From the NCBI GenBank assembly GCA_002292405.1, contig DBBW01000018.1:61076-125075 (forward strand): a DNA stretch of 64,000 bases, given 5' to 3'. Origin of the DNA: Flavobacteriales bacterium UBA974. Lineage in GTDB: Bacteria > Bacteroidota > Bacteroidia > Flavobacteriales_D > Sanyastnellaceae. The notes under the pieces are model-generated. The model saw nothing but the letters and a program-made list of their open reading frames with translations. It had not been told where the DNA came from and searched no databases. The position numbers and the translations under genes were made by a program. This document shows, piece after piece, positions 32,877-43,474 of the stretch. Each line of letters opens with the position of its first letter. Within the stretch, counting starts at the first letter, position 1.

Positions 32877-35558
32877 ATGTTTATTCGACCGCATATACTT
32901 ATTTTTAAAATACTGTTGATTGTTATAGGAATTGCTTTTTTGAATGTAAAAGCATTTGCCACACACAATCGGGCGGGTGAGATTACTTATAAACACGTTG
33001 AAGGATTAACCTATGAGGTTCTTATTACAACTTACACAAAATCATCAGCACTCGCAGATAGACCACTTCTGTATTTAAGATGGGGGGATGAAAATGGTGA
33101 TGATTTAGATTCGCTAAGTAGAGAGTCTATAAATATTTTAGTTGGTGACATTAAAGTGAACACCTATAGAGGGACTCACACTTATGGAGGACCTGGGTCA
33201 TTTGAGCTTAAGGTGGAGGATCCCAATAGGAATGAGGGGGTGTTGAATATGGTGGGATCTGTGGATACACCATTTGCAATTAGGTCTTTGCTCATGATTG
33301 ATCCTGAGGCAGGGCATAATAACAGTGTGCAATTATTAAATCCGGCAACTGAAAATGCTTGTTTAAATCGTGATTGGGTCCACAATCCAGCAGCTTTCGA
33401 TGAAGACGGTGATTTGCTCACTTTCAGCTTGGTTCCATGCAGAGGATTTAATGGTGATCCTATACCGACATATATCTACCCAGAGCAAGTCAGTCCTGCT
33501 GATGATATATTTGAGATTCATCCATATACTGGAGATGTAACCTGGAATAGCCCACAGATTGTTGGAGAGTATAATATTGCGATTAGGATAGAAGAGTGGC
33601 GCGAGGTTGCTGGTCAGCTAAGAAAGGTGGGTGAGGTTGTAAGAGATATGCAAATTGATGTTCAGGTTTGTAGCAATCAACCGCCAATTTTATCGGAACA
33701 AATAGACACTTGTATTGTGGCGGGTTCGTTCTTGACTTGGTTTGTCAACGCTACTGATCCGGACGGGGATAACATTACATTAAACGCACTGGGCGGACCC
33801 ATTAGCGAAGTTACTCATCAGGCTGTTTTTACAAACTTAGGGACTGGAATAGGGGAATTTGCTTGGGCTCCCACCTGTGAGGAGGTGCGTCTTGCTCCAT
33901 ACCAAATCATTTTTAAAGCAACAGATCAAGGTCAAGCAATTCCTTTAACAGATATATCAACGGCTTATGTGAGAGTAGTGGCTCCTCCAGTTGAGGACAC
34001 CTCTGCAGAAGCTATAGGAAATTCAATATTGTTAGGTTGGAGTGGAGGGACTTGCTCAGAAGAATTACCAAGCTGGAGAAGGGAGGCAGGGATTCACGAT
34101 GTCTACAGGAGAGTTGAGTCATCAGATTGGGAACCAACAGTTTGTGAAACAGGACTTTCAGATGATGAGGGCTATGATCTGATTGCAAGTTTACCCGATT
34201 TAAGCCAAACAGGCTATGTCGATGAGGGATTTCTAAGTTTTGGCGCAACTTATTGTTATAGAATTGTAATGAGATTTGACGATGGCTCGGAATCTCTTGC
34301 TAGTAATGAGTTTTGTGCCTCAATCAACAAGGATGTACCAGTTATGACACATGCAGATATAGTGGTTACTGATGAAGTTATAGGTGAGGTAAATGTGGGT
34401 TGGTCTCCTCCTACAGAAATGGATACTCTGGTTTTTCCTCTCCCGTATTATTACAAAGTTTTCAGAAATAACAACCAAATTGCAGAAATTGCAGACACTA
34501 ATTTTATCGATATAGGAATAAACACAACCTCTGTTCAGCATTTCTACAAGGTGGAAGCGTGGTCCACTACTTCAGAAGGTGATTTTATAGTAGGTGGTAG
34601 CGTACCTGCCAGTACTCCTTTCATCAATTTAGTTGGAAATGACAATAGCATTGACATCATGTTAGATGTCATCGTTCCATGGTATAACGTAAAGTTTTAC
34701 ATTGAAAGAAAGTCATTTAATCAACCTGACTTCTCACCTTTAGATACAGTTGAGTTAAGTGATTCTAAGCCTATTATTAGTGAAGTCATATACTCTGATA
34801 CGGGTTTGGTAAATGGGACAGAATATTGCTATAGAGTTAAATGTGAGGGGAGTTATGACGCCCCAGGAATTGAAAGTCCCTTATTTAATTGGGCTCAGAA
34901 TGCTTGTGCAACACCGTATGACTATACACCTCCTTGTCCACCAATTCTTGAAGTACTACCGAATTGCCCCGATGAAATTGATGAGATGAATTGGTGGGGA
35001 GCTACAGATTGTGCAGATGATGTCATGGGGTATTCATTGTATTGGGCTATGTTTGAAGGTGATTCGTTACTTCCTTACGCCTATTTCGACTCAGACACAA
35101 GCTACATATTTAATGAATTTGATCAGGAGGGAAGTATAGCAGGATGCTTTGCCGTAACAGCTTTAGATAGTTTAAATCTTAGACCCAATGGAGATTATTC
35201 TCGAAATGAAAGTGTATTTTCCAACATTATATGTGTAGACAATTGTCCGTTTTATTTCCTTCCAAATGTGTTCTCCCCAAATCAAGATGATGTGAATGAT
35301 CTATTTAAGCCTTTTGATTGGAAATTCATTGATAGCGTCGATGTGGTAATCCACAATAGATGGGGTGAGGCTGTTTTCCGAACGAAGGATGTGAACGTGA
35401 ATTGGGACGGTACTTACAACCAATCTACAGAATTTGTGCCTGATGGTGTTTACTATTATACAGTGGTGGCTTATACTCGAAGATTAAGTGGAATTGTGTC
35501 AGAGAAATTTTCCGGTAATGTGCACTTATTTGGCGGTCACAGCATTTTAGTTGAATAA
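32877..35558 (+). CDS. Secreted protein with gliding-motility-associated C-terminal domain (type IX secretion, type B)
   Basis: An 893-residue secreted protein. A signal peptide (MFIRPHILIFKILLIVIGIA, cleaved near AFATHN) is followed by Ig/fibronectin-like domains: an N-terminal region with VHNPAAFDEDGDLLTF, cadherin/PKD-like FVNATDPDGDNI, and two Fn3-like repeats ending in YCYRIVMRFDDGS and YCYRVKCEGS. The last 90 residues are the CHU_C type B domain (FLPNVFSPNQDDVNDLF, IHNRWGEAVF, WDGTYN, PDGVYYYTV), which directs export through the T9SS and often surface attachment. The role is probably adhesive or structural; no enzyme domain is seen. Confidence 0.9.
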   Translation: MFIRPHILIFKILLIVIGIAFLNVKAFATHNRAGEITYKHVEGLTYEVLITTYTKSSALADRPLLYLRWGDENGDDLDSLSRESINILVGDIKVNTYRGTHTYGGPGSFELKVEDPNRNEGVLNMVGSVDTPFAIRSLLMIDPEAGHNNSVQLLNPATENACLNRDWVHNPAAFDEDGDLLTFSLVPCRGFNGDPIPTYIYPEQVSPADDIFEIHPYTGDVTWNSPQIVGEYNIAIRIEEWREVAGQLRKVGEVVRDMQIDVQVCSNQPPILSEQIDTCIVAGSFLTWFVNATDPDGDNITLNALGGPISEVTHQAVFTNLGTGIGEFAWAPTCEEVRLAPYQIIFKATDQGQAIPLTDISTAYVRVVAPPVEDTSAEAIGNSILLGWSGGTCSEELPSWRREAGIHDVYRRVESSDWEPTVCETGLSDDEGYDLIASLPDLSQTGYVDEGFLSFGATYCYRIVMRFDDGSESLASNEFCASINKDVPVMTHADIVVTDEVIGEVNVGWSPPTEMDTLVFPLPYYYKVFRNNNQIAEIADTNFIDIGINTTSVQHFYKVEAWSTTSEGDFIVGGSVPASTPFINLVGNDNSIDIMLDVIVPWYNVKFYIERKSFNQPDFSPLDTVELSDSKPIISEVIYSDTGLVNGTEYCYRVKCEGSYDAPGIESPLFNWAQNACATPYDYTPPCPPILEVLPNCPDEIDEMNWWGATDCADDVMGYSLYWAMFEGDSLLPYAYFDSDTSYIFNEFDQEGSIAGCFAVTALDSLNLRPNGDYSRNESVFSNIICVDNCPFYFLPNVFSPNQDDVNDLFKPFDWKFIDSVDVVIHNRWGEAVFRTKDVNVNWDGTYNQSTEFVPDGVYYYTVVAYTRRLSGIVSEKFSGNVHLFGGHSILVE

Positions 35559-35570
35559 AAATTAAATCCT

Positions 35571-36170
35571 ATGTTTACAGGTATAGTTGAAAGTTTAGGT
35601 AAGATTACAGAGATTGAAAGTGAAGGCAATAATCTCCATTTTACCTTGCAATGTCCTTTTGCGAATGAGCTTAAAATAGACCAAAGCTTAGCTCATGACG
35701 GTGTTTGCCTGACAGTCGTGAAGTGCGATTCATCATCATATACTGTAACTGCCATACAGGAGACTTTGGATAGATCTAGCCTTAAGGTTTGGGCTGTAGG
35801 GAAGAAAGTAAACTTAGAGAGATGTTTGCGACTGGGAGATAGATTAGATGGCCACATGGTACAAGGTCATGTGGATACAACAGGAACGCTTGTGAGTATC
35901 GAATCGCGTGATGGGTCTTATGTCTTAAAATTCGAGCATCCTTATTCAGAGGACAATCCACAATGGATTACAATTTCTAAGGGATCGATTACTATCAATG
36001 GAATTTCTCTCACTGTGGTGGATAGCGCTGCAGGTTCGTTTTCGGTGGCGCTTATCCCTTATACATGGTCAGAAACCAATATGCATCTGTTAACTGAAGG
36101 GGATAAAGTAAATTTAGAGTTTGATATTTTCGGAAAATATATCTCGAAAATGATGGCTGTGAGACTTTAG
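35571..36170 (+). CDS. ribE: Riboflavin synthase, alpha subunit
   Basis: A 199-residue enzyme that dismutates two 6,7-dimethyl-8-ribityllumazine molecules to riboflavin. It consists of two homologous lumazine-binding barrels, at about 1-95 ([23 protein letters not shown]) and 96-195 ([24 protein letters not shown]). It follows the type IX-secreted protein by 12 bases and overlaps the convergent lptB by 4 bases. Confidence 0.96.
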   Translation: MFTGIVESLGKITEIESEGNNLHFTLQCPFANELKIDQSLAHDGVCLTVVKCDSSSYTVTAIQETLDRSSLKVWAVGKKVNLERCLRLGDRLDGHMVQGHVDTTGTLVSIESRDGSYVLKFEHPYSEDNPQWITISKGSITINGISLTVVDSAAGSFSVALIPYTWSETNMHLLTEGDKVNLEFDIFGKYISKMMAVRL

Positions 36171-36904
36171 TTGCGACTCCGTAATTTAAAGTTCTTGCCC
36201 AAATATACTTTTCGGACTTGCTCGTCTGCAGCTAACAACTCAGTTGATCCTTCCTTTAATATTTTTCCTTCAAATAGCAGATAGGCTCTATCCGTAATGT
36301 GTAGGGTTTCTTGAACATTGTGGTCGGTAATAAGGATACCTATTTGCTTCTCTCGGAGTTGTTGAACGATTCGTTGAATATCCTCTACTGCGATAGGGTC
36401 AACTCCGGCAAAAGGCTCATCAAGTAAAATAAAAGTGGGGTTACATGCTAGGGATCTTGCAATTTCAGTTCTACGTCTTTCACCTCCAGAGAGCACCTTT
36501 CCCATGCTTTTTCTCACCTTTTCAAGACCAAATTCTTCAATTAATTCCTCTAATCTACTAGATTGTTCAGACTTATTTAGAGGTTGTAACTCCAAGATGG
36601 CAGCAATATTATCTTCAACAGATAGATCCCTAAACACAGAAGCTTCTTGTGGTAAATATCCAATTCCCTTCTTTGCTCTTTCGTGCATAGCTCGGTTTGT
36701 AATTTCCTCAGACCCGATAAACACCTTTCCATTGTCCGGCTTGACAAGACCAACTACAGCATAGAAACTTGTTGTCTTGCCGGCACCATTGGGTCCTAAA
36801 ATTCCAACAACTTCTCCTGGCTCTACGAAGAAGCTTACATTGTCGACAACCTTTCTACCACCATAACTTTTCTCTAGGCCTTCTGCACGTAGGACATTTT
36901 CCAT
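36167..36904 (-). CDS. lptB: LPS export ABC transporter ATPase LptB
   Basis: A 245-residue ATPase that powers extraction of LPS from the inner membrane with LptF/G. Walker A is GPNGAGKTT, the Q-loop is YLPQEASVF, the signature is [16 protein letters not shown] and Walker B is [13 protein letters not shown]; the H-loop is in ITDHNVQET. The [18 protein letters not shown] segment is distinctive of LptB. It follows the DUF5686 gene by 12 bases, in an envelope-related run with tatC and kdsD. Confidence 0.95.
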   Translation of the reverse strand: MENVLRAEGLEKSYGGRKVVDNVSFFVEPGEVVGILGPNGAGKTTSFYAVVGLVKPDNGKVFIGSEEITNRAMHERAKKGIGYLPQEASVFRDLSVEDNIAAILELQPLNKSEQSSRLEELIEEFGLEKVRKSMGKVLSGGERRRTEIARSLACNPTFILLDEPFAGVDPIAVEDIQRIVQQLREKQIGILITDHNVQETLHITDRAYLLFEGKILKEGSTELLAADEQVRKVYLGKNFKLRSRN

Positions 36905-36916
36905 TTTATAAAAGTA

Positions 36917-39373
36917 TTAAAGTTCTACGTTCACACCAACACGAATGCCATGAATGCCATGGTTCTGTCTCATTCCTTCAGAGGACTCAGTTAATCTAAA
37001 ATGATAATCGACTCGAATAAATTGAAAGATGTTTTCAATTCCTACAACGGCTTCAGCATAAACTCCATTTAGGCCAGTTGTTCCTTCCGGTAATTCTATT
37101 AGAGTTTCGTGTCGAGGATTCCATGATCCTAAAACACCCTTTACCCCAACAACTTCTCGCATTCCAGCCCTTCTAATTAGAGGTATGTGATTCAATATAG
37201 CACCCTCGCCATGCCACTCTACACTTGCTCTCGCCCATTTGTCAGTTACGAACTCAAAGTATCTCAATAAATTAAATGAAGGCTGTATCGATATAACCGT
37301 TTCATTTGCGGGTTGTAGTTCCATTAGAGCAAAGGGAGCAGTTCCGGAATAAACCCCAGAATTTGTATTCCACCTAATTCTACCAAATGGCCCAAATCTT
37401 AGCTTACCCTCCAACTCTAAAGTATATCTCCCATACCTATACTGACTCCCTGCGATATCTCTCCAAGCCTGCGTAGTTGTTAAAGTTACGATAGGAAATC
37501 TCGAGCCGAGAGAAACTCTGTCAAATGCTCCAGATACAAATTTCTCTCCATGCGCATATTTCACTTGTAAAGTGCTTTCAGCGGTAATTAAAGTCGAATT
37601 CCCTGTTGCGTCCACAGGGATAAATTCAAGCTCACCGACGGCTTCAACTTTTCTGTGTCTTAGTTCTATGAATGTTGACCAACCAGATCCAAATTCGGCC
37701 AAATAGCTTGCCTCAGATTTAATCACCTCAGTTAGATTGCTCTGACCCCCTTCAACAGATAAAGCCGAATTAAAGATATTTCCCTGCTCGAAATACCCCA
37801 ACATCCCGAACTGCTCAAGATCTTTAGAATACGAAGCAAACCATTTAATACGAGGGATTTTGCGTTGTATCCATATGAATAGAGCTTTATACTTAAACTT
37901 CTTATCCTCAGTACCATATGCAACATAAAACTTGGGCATAAAAGTCCTGCTAAATTTATTTGAAGTAGAAGCTCCCAACCGAATGCGATGCCCCTCAACT
38001 AAATTCTTTGAATAGGTATAGTACCATGGGCCCAATTCAAATTTTCCAAGCATTAAAGTTCCACTTCCGAGTCCAAACAAAAAGCCCTTTATGAATTTAT
38101 ATTGCCTCATGGACTGAACACTGTCAGCCATTACGTAAATGTTAGACTCTTTCTCTAATAAGGGTTCCGGTCGCTTCGACATCCATGATTGTTCAAGGAC
38201 TTCATTGCTTCCCTTTGCAAACGACAAATCCCTTCTTGTTGTCCAAACGGAATCTTCCCACTTCTGTGCAAATTCAAAATCTGTATTCACAACGGTACTC
38301 CTACCATATAACCCCATACTGGACCCTGTGAAAGAGATGTCCATCACCTCCTCTCGCTTTATAAGCACCCAATTACCATCGATCTGGGCATATTCCTGCT
38401 TCCATCTTAAAGCTCTTATCAAGTTTAAATTAGCCCCTTCACTAATTTTTGCCTCTACTTTACTCAGAGCTAGAGTTAATGTGTCTATCCAAAGTTCCCC
38501 TTCAAAAGTAAGTTCTCCTCTTCTTCTTGGAACAAATGCAAGATGGAAGGCAGGGCGTCCAGAGATCTTTAATGTATCTAAAATATAGTATCGGTAATGT
38601 AGGTTTCCTCTATCGTGCAAAGGACTGGTAAACGCCTTGTCAACGAGAAGAAGTTGGTTCTCGTATAGATTAATATTAAGAAATTCAGCAGTTATACTTG
38701 ATGAATTTTCGCCATCAGAAAACCAAGTAGCACGAGCTGATTCAACTCTTTGTTCTTTCCTTCTTGGTTTTTTTTGTGTACGCTTTGTTCCTATCGATTC
38801 TGAAAAGAAAGTTGGAAGTGCTATTCTCGCATCTGACGAGTCTAGTCCATCCCAGACCCATGCAAAGGCTCCCCAATATTTTCTACTTGGTAACTTTTTC
38901 GGGATGTCATTTAAGTCAATCTGTAGCTTTTCATGATATTTATAACTAACCCCAGGAAGTTTTGCTGGGTCATTCATGGATTTGGCCTCTGCCACCCTTT
39001 GCATAAGAGGTTTGGCAGGATTTTTCTGTTTCTTGTCTGGTCTGACTTCAGCAACGGACAATTCAATGCGTTTTGATTCAAGAGCTATATCTAATTTCTG
39101 TCTAACTTGTTTTTGTACTGGTATACTTTGTGAGATGTACCCCATAAATGAGATATGGACCCTAGATACTTTACGTTCACATACAAGTTGATATTCGCCT
39201 AAGCCATTTGTCATAGTTCCAATTGATGTGCCAGAAAAACTGACATTGACATACGGAAGTGCCTTCCCGGTTTCGCCATCGAACACCCTACCTGAAACTA
39301 TTGTTTTTTGGGCTGTAAAGCCTAAGCTAAAAAAATATAATGCAGTAAGTAATACAACGTTTTTAAAGTTCAT
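36917..39373 (-). CDS. DUF5686 protein with N-terminal carboxypeptidase-like regulatory domain
   Basis: An 818-residue outer-membrane protein. After a signal peptide (to about residue 21) comes a carboxypeptidase-D-regulatory-like beta-sandwich (about 25-95: VSGRVFDGETGKALPYVNV, TNGLGEYQLVC), as in SusC/TonB-type Bacteroidota proteins. The rest is DUF5686: a periplasmic part (GNLHYRYYILDTLKISGRPAF, ELWIDTLTLALSKVEA) and a C-terminal barrel of about 400 residues ending GIRVGVNVEL. There is no TonB plug. The function is unknown. It lies between tatC (9 bases) and lptB. Confidence 0.88.
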   Translation of the reverse strand: MNFKNVVLLTALYFFSLGFTAQKTIVSGRVFDGETGKALPYVNVSFSGTSIGTMTNGLGEYQLVCERKVSRVHISFMGYISQSIPVQKQVRQKLDIALESKRIELSVAEVRPDKKQKNPAKPLMQRVAEAKSMNDPAKLPGVSYKYHEKLQIDLNDIPKKLPSRKYWGAFAWVWDGLDSSDARIALPTFFSESIGTKRTQKKPRRKEQRVESARATWFSDGENSSSITAEFLNINLYENQLLLVDKAFTSPLHDRGNLHYRYYILDTLKISGRPAFHLAFVPRRRGELTFEGELWIDTLTLALSKVEAKISEGANLNLIRALRWKQEYAQIDGNWVLIKREEVMDISFTGSSMGLYGRSTVVNTDFEFAQKWEDSVWTTRRDLSFAKGSNEVLEQSWMSKRPEPLLEKESNIYVMADSVQSMRQYKFIKGFLFGLGSGTLMLGKFELGPWYYTYSKNLVEGHRIRLGASTSNKFSRTFMPKFYVAYGTEDKKFKYKALFIWIQRKIPRIKWFASYSKDLEQFGMLGYFEQGNIFNSALSVEGGQSNLTEVIKSEASYLAEFGSGWSTFIELRHRKVEAVGELEFIPVDATGNSTLITAESTLQVKYAHGEKFVSGAFDRVSLGSRFPIVTLTTTQAWRDIAGSQYRYGRYTLELEGKLRFGPFGRIRWNTNSGVYSGTAPFALMELQPANETVISIQPSFNLLRYFEFVTDKWARASVEWHGEGAILNHIPLIRRAGMREVVGVKGVLGSWNPRHETLIELPEGTTGLNGVYAEAVVGIENIFQFIRVDYHFRLTESSEGMRQNHGIHGIRVGVNVEL

Positions 39374-39382
39374 TTATTAAGG

Positions 39383-40213
39383 CTATGCACTCATTTGAGT
39401 CTTTCTAAGCTTCTCCTCCCTTCTAGCAATTACAATGCCCAATTCATATAATGCGAGTACAGGTAATGAAACCATAATCTGACTTGTAATGTCTGGAGGA
39501 GTTATTATCGCAGATAAAACAAGAATTCCCACAAGTGCGTGCTTACGGTATTTCTTAAGCCCCTTAGGGGTAACTACGCCTGCTCTAGCTAAGAAGAAAA
39601 TAAGTACTGGGAGTTGAAAAATTAGCCCCGCCGCAAACGAAATGGTAGAAACCGTTTTCACATAAGACATCACCCCAATTCTCGCAGCTACATCGCCAAG
39701 CTCATAGTGTCCCAAGAATTGAAGCGAAAGCGGAACGATGCCCCAATATCCGAAGGCAACTCCTAAGAAAAATAAAGTAGATGAAGCTGCGCCAGCGCCT
39801 TGAGCAGCATTCTTCTCGGCCTTCTTCAACGCGGGTTTAATAAACGCCCACAACTGTAGTGTAATAATAGGAAATGCGAGAATGATTCCTCCCACCAACG
39901 AGACGACTATATGGGCTGTGAAGTTTCCCATCATGGAGGTGTTAATCAGTTCGTATGTGATTTCTTTCACGCATAACTTATCTCCAACACCGATTAATTC
40001 CGAGATTTTACACCAAATCCGAAAGCTAATAAACTCTTCATTTCTAGGTCCGAATAAAACGGTATTAAATAACCAATCCTTTTGAATAAATAAAATGGTC
40101 GCACCTGCAAAAATAGAAATGACAGAATAAAACAACCTCTTTCTAATCTCCTCGAGGTGGTCAAAAAAACTCATTTCTTTTTCGTCCGGCATTTCCTGAT
40201 CTAATGGACTCAT
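39383..40213 (-). CDS. tatC: Sec-independent protein translocase TatC
   Basis: A 276-residue inner-membrane protein with six hydrophobic segments. It shows the signal-peptide-binding N-terminus MSFFDHLEEIRKRLFYS and the conserved FIKPALKKAEK and FGYWGIVPLSLQFL regions. TatC recognises twin-arginine signals and exports folded proteins. Compared with E. coli it has an enlarged first periplasmic loop (FGPRNEEFISFRIWCKISE...), as is usual for Bacteroidota. TatA/E is not adjacent. It sits 9 bases downstream of kdsD. Confidence 0.94.
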   Translation of the reverse strand: MSPLDQEMPDEKEMSFFDHLEEIRKRLFYSVISIFAGATILFIQKDWLFNTVLFGPRNEEFISFRIWCKISELIGVGDKLCVKEITYELINTSMMGNFTAHIVVSLVGGIILAFPIITLQLWAFIKPALKKAEKNAAQGAGAASSTLFFLGVAFGYWGIVPLSLQFLGHYELGDVAARIGVMSYVKTVSTISFAAGLIFQLPVLIFFLARAGVVTPKGLKKYRKHALVGILVLSAIITPPDITSQIMVSLPVLALYELGIVIARREEKLRKTQMSA

Positions 40214-40222
40214 TGTTGGACC

Positions 40223-41194
40223 TTATTTATTGCTAGTAACACCTTCTTTAACGAGGTCATGCAAATGTACTAATCCGAGATACTCATTGTCTTCAGTTGT
40301 TACAATTACTTGTGAAATTCCTAGGTCTTGCATCGCTGTAGCAGCCTTAGCTGCAAGTTCCTTCTGAGGTTTTATAAGTGGATTGTTACTCATGATCTCT
40401 GACGCAATAGCGGTACTTCCTTTTTCTAGAGCACGCCTTAAGTCTCCGTCGGTGATTATTCCTACTATTTTTTTATTTTGAATAACAACAGTTGCACCAT
40501 ATCGTCCTTTGGTCATGGACATAAGTACTTCTTGAAGTGACGATTCGAGATTTACCTGAGGAGTTCGATCTTTGTCAAAGAGGTCTTCCAATGTGACGGT
40601 AAGTTTCTTTCCCAAAGCACCTCCAGGGTGAAATTTAGCGAAATCTTCAGCTTTGAATCCACGAATTTCCATAAGACACATTGCGATCGCATCTCCAAGT
40701 GCCATTTGGACCGCGGTACTTGTTGTAGGAGCTAAGTCATAAGGGCAAGCTTCAGCGTCTATTCCAGCAATTAGAACGTGGTCAGATTGTTTCGCAAGTG
40801 GCGAGTCAGAAGCTCCAGTAACTCCAATAATTGGGTGCCCATGCTGTTTCAAAAGAGGCACAAGAGCCATGACTTCTGGACTTCTTCCGCTCTTTGACAA
40901 GCATAAAACGACGTCACCCAATTGAATGATGCCTAAATCTCCATGAACGGCATCACCTGCATGAACGAACAAAGCAGGAGATCCAGTAGAGTTTAGAGTA
41001 GCTACTATCTTTCTCCCGACATCGGCACTTTTACCCACTCCAGTTAAAACGACACGTCCTTTAGTATTAATAATCAACTTGATTACATCTACAAAGCTAT
41101 TATCTAATAATGTAGCAAGTCGATGTATAGCATCTCCTTCCATACGAAGCGTATTCAGCGCTCTGTTTAAAATAGTGTCGTCAGAACTGGACAT
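40223..41194 (-). CDS. kdsD: D-arabinose-5-phosphate isomerase (KdsD/KpsF family)
   Basis: A 323-residue protein: an SIS isomerase domain (about 1-195; VVLTGVGKSADVGRKI, LCLSKSGRSPEV, TSTAVQMALGDAIAM) followed by the linker KFHPGGALGKKL and two CBS domains (about 205-320). It converts ribulose-5-P to arabinose-5-P, the precursor of Kdo in LPS. It heads the kdsD-tatC-DUF5686-lptB run and is divergent from recQ. Confidence 0.94.
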   Translation of the reverse strand: MSSSDDTILNRALNTLRMEGDAIHRLATLLDNSFVDVIKLIINTKGRVVLTGVGKSADVGRKIVATLNSTGSPALFVHAGDAVHGDLGIIQLGDVVLCLSKSGRSPEVMALVPLLKQHGHPIIGVTGASDSPLAKQSDHVLIAGIDAEACPYDLAPTTSTAVQMALGDAIAMCLMEIRGFKAEDFAKFHPGGALGKKLTVTLEDLFDKDRTPQVNLESSLQEVLMSMTKGRYGATVVIQNKKIVGIITDGDLRRALEKGSTAIASEIMSNNPLIKPQKELAAKAATAMQDLGISQVIVTTEDNEYLGLVHLHDLVKEGVTSNK

Positions 41195-41224
41195 AAGTAA
41201 ATATTATTAAGCCTTGAAAATAAA

Positions 41225-41255
41225 TTTGTTGGTATAGATAAACGGCTTATCTTTA
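41225..41255 (+). promoter_or_regulatory. Promoter for recQ
   Basis: TTTG (41225-41228), exactly 19 bases, then TATCTTTA (41248-41255), seven of eight matches to the -7 consensus. The predicted leader is about 13-15 bases. Confidence 0.6.
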
Positions 41256-41275
41256 TTGAGCAAATTTAGACATTG

Positions 41276-43474
41276 ATGAGCCTGATTGATGATTCGCCGA
41301 AAGAGGCGTTACAAAAATATTTTGGATTTAAAGAATTCAAAGGAGAACAAGAGATTGCTATCCAAAGTATCCTTGAAGGTAAGGACACTTTTGTGATCAT
41401 GCCTACAGGCGGCGGTAAATCTATGTGCTATCAGCTTCCTGCCTTAATGTTAGATGGAGTGGCTCTTGTTGTATCTCCTCTAATCGCTCTAATGAAAAAT
41501 CAGGTTGATGCTTTACGGGGCAATCACGAAGACCCTTCAATAACGCATTATCTAAATTCTTCTTTAAATAAAGCGGAGGCTGAAACTGTTAAGTTAGATG
41601 TTTCCTCAGGTAGGACGAAAATCTTATATGTAGCCCCTGAAACGCTAACTAAAGAGACAAATATTGAATTTCTGAAATCAGTTAAAATCAGTTTTGTAGC
41701 AGTAGATGAAGCTCATTGTATTTCTGAGTGGGGACATGATTTCCGACCTGAGTACAGAAGAATACGTCCCATTATTAAGCAAATAGCTGATGTTCCAATT
41801 ATCGCTTTGACGGCAACAGCGACTCCAAAAGTTCAGCAAGATATTCAGAAGAATCTTCAGATGGTTAATTCGACTTTAATCAAGTCGTCTTTCAATAGAG
41901 AGAATCTTTACTATGAAGTCAAACCGAAAAAAGATGCTTTGAAACAAATTGTTCAGCATTGTATTAGTAATAAAGGGAGGAGTGGAATTATTTACTGTTT
42001 AAGTAGAAAGAAAGTTGATCAAATTTCAGAAACATTATCTGTAAATGGTGCTAAAGTGTTGCCTTATCACGCTGGAAAAGACACTAAGACTAGAAGTAAA
42101 ATCCAAGATGCATTCTTAATGCAAGATGTAGATGTAATCGTTGCTACAATTGCTTTTGGGATGGGTATAGATAAGCCAGATGTTAGGTATGTAATACATT
42201 ATGATATACCTAAAAGTTTAGAGAGTTATTATCAAGAAACAGGACGTGCAGGAAGAGATGGTGGTGATGGGCATTGCATCGCATTTTATAGTCATAAAGA
42301 CATCGAAAAACTCGAAAAATTTCTTCAAGGTAAACCTCTTGCGGAACAAGAAATAGGGTCGCAGCTTCTTCAGGAGGTTATGTCATACGCAGAGACATCA
42401 ATATCAAGGAGAAAGTTCCTCCTTCATTATTTTGGTGAAGAATTTGATGAGATAAATGGTCCAGGCGCTAAGAACTGTGACAACTCCAGATATCCTAAGC
42501 CGCAATATGAAGGTAAGGATGAAATCCTAATGATTTTAGGTGCAGTTAAGGAGCATAAGGAGGATCATAAAATGCAGTTTATATCTGCAGTTTTAATAGG
42601 TGAAAGCAATAGAGAGGTAGATGACTATAACGGTAAGAACAGTTCATTTTGGAATAAGGGAAAGGGAAAGACAGATAGATATTGGAATGGCGTAATACGT
42701 CAGTCTTTGGTTTTGGGATATCTTAAGAAAGAAATTGAAAAATACGGTGTTTTGACCCTAACAGAGAAGGGGAATACATTTTTAGAGAATCCGGTTTCTG
42801 TAATGTTAGCTGAGGAAAGGGATTATAGAGATGTTGATACTGGAGATAAGATGGTCCAAACGCGACGTGGACAAGGAGGTGTAGCCGACGACACGCTTCG
42901 TAAAATGCTTGTAACTCTTCGAAAAGAAATTGCTGATCAGAAGAGTTTGCCACCATATGTTATTTTTCAAGATATTTCATTAGATGAGATGGCGATTCAC
43001 TATCCGATTAAAGAAGAGGAACTGTTGAGGATTTCTGGTGTAGGGACGGGGAAGGCTAAGAAATTTGGGGCAATGTTTTTAGCACTTATTGCTAAGTATG
43101 TTGACGAAAATAAGATAGAACGCGCAGATGATTTATTAGTCAGGACGAGTTCGAAAAGATCTTCCGATAAGGTTTCTATCATCCAGCAAATCGATAGAAA
43201 GATGAACCTTGATGATATTGCTGCTCGCACAAGTTTAAACAGAGAGGCTGTATTATGTGAGATTGAACAAATAGTTGCAGCCGGAACGAAACTTAATATA
43301 TCACACCTTATAGAAGAGTCTATGGATGAGGATTGTGTCGAAGAGCTTTTTGAATTCTTCAGTGAATCGGAGGATGAAGGAATAGAAGCCGCCCTTATTG
43401 AATTTGAAGACTCATATTCTGAAAATGAGCTTAGACTTATGAGGGTTAAATTTCTTAGCGATGTTGCAAACTAA
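41276..43474 (+). CDS. recQ: ATP-dependent DNA helicase RecQ
   Basis: A 732-residue SF2 helicase that unwinds recombination intermediates. The helicase core has Walker A PTGGGKSMCYQLP, the DEAH box VDEAHCISEWGHDFRPEYRR and motif VI YYQETGRAGRDG. The RQC zinc region includes NCDNSRYP, with fewer cysteines than in E. coli RecQ. An HRDC domain follows (about 550-620), then a C-terminal helical extension (about 630-732) typical of Bacteroidota RecQ. I use the ATG at 41276, one codon after an in-frame TTG. It overlaps the convergent M20 gene by 4 bases. Confidence 0.94.
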   Translation: MSLIDDSPKEALQKYFGFKEFKGEQEIAIQSILEGKDTFVIMPTGGGKSMCYQLPALMLDGVALVVSPLIALMKNQVDALRGNHEDPSITHYLNSSLNKAEAETVKLDVSSGRTKILYVAPETLTKETNIEFLKSVKISFVAVDEAHCISEWGHDFRPEYRRIRPIIKQIADVPIIALTATATPKVQQDIQKNLQMVNSTLIKSSFNRENLYYEVKPKKDALKQIVQHCISNKGRSGIIYCLSRKKVDQISETLSVNGAKVLPYHAGKDTKTRSKIQDAFLMQDVDVIVATIAFGMGIDKPDVRYVIHYDIPKSLESYYQETGRAGRDGGDGHCIAFYSHKDIEKLEKFLQGKPLAEQEIGSQLLQEVMSYAETSISRRKFLLHYFGEEFDEINGPGAKNCDNSRYPKPQYEGKDEILMILGAVKEHKEDHKMQFISAVLIGESNREVDDYNGKNSSFWNKGKGKTDRYWNGVIRQSLVLGYLKKEIEKYGVLTLTEKGNTFLENPVSVMLAEERDYRDVDTGDKMVQTRRGQGGVADDTLRKMLVTLRKEIADQKSLPPYVIFQDISLDEMAIHYPIKEEELLRISGVGTGKAKKFGAMFLALIAKYVDENKIERADDLLVRTSSKRSSDKVSIIQQIDRKMNLDDIAARTSLNREAVLCEIEQIVAAGTKLNISHLIEESMDEDCVEELFEFFSESEDEGIEAALIEFEDSYSENELRLMRVKFLSDVAN

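Noticed and set aside
38139-38588. A 149-codon rightward open frame opposite the DUF5686 gene
   Set aside because: It is antisense to a conserved outer-membrane protein with good domain matches; Ser/Phe-rich composition is typical of a shadow frame.
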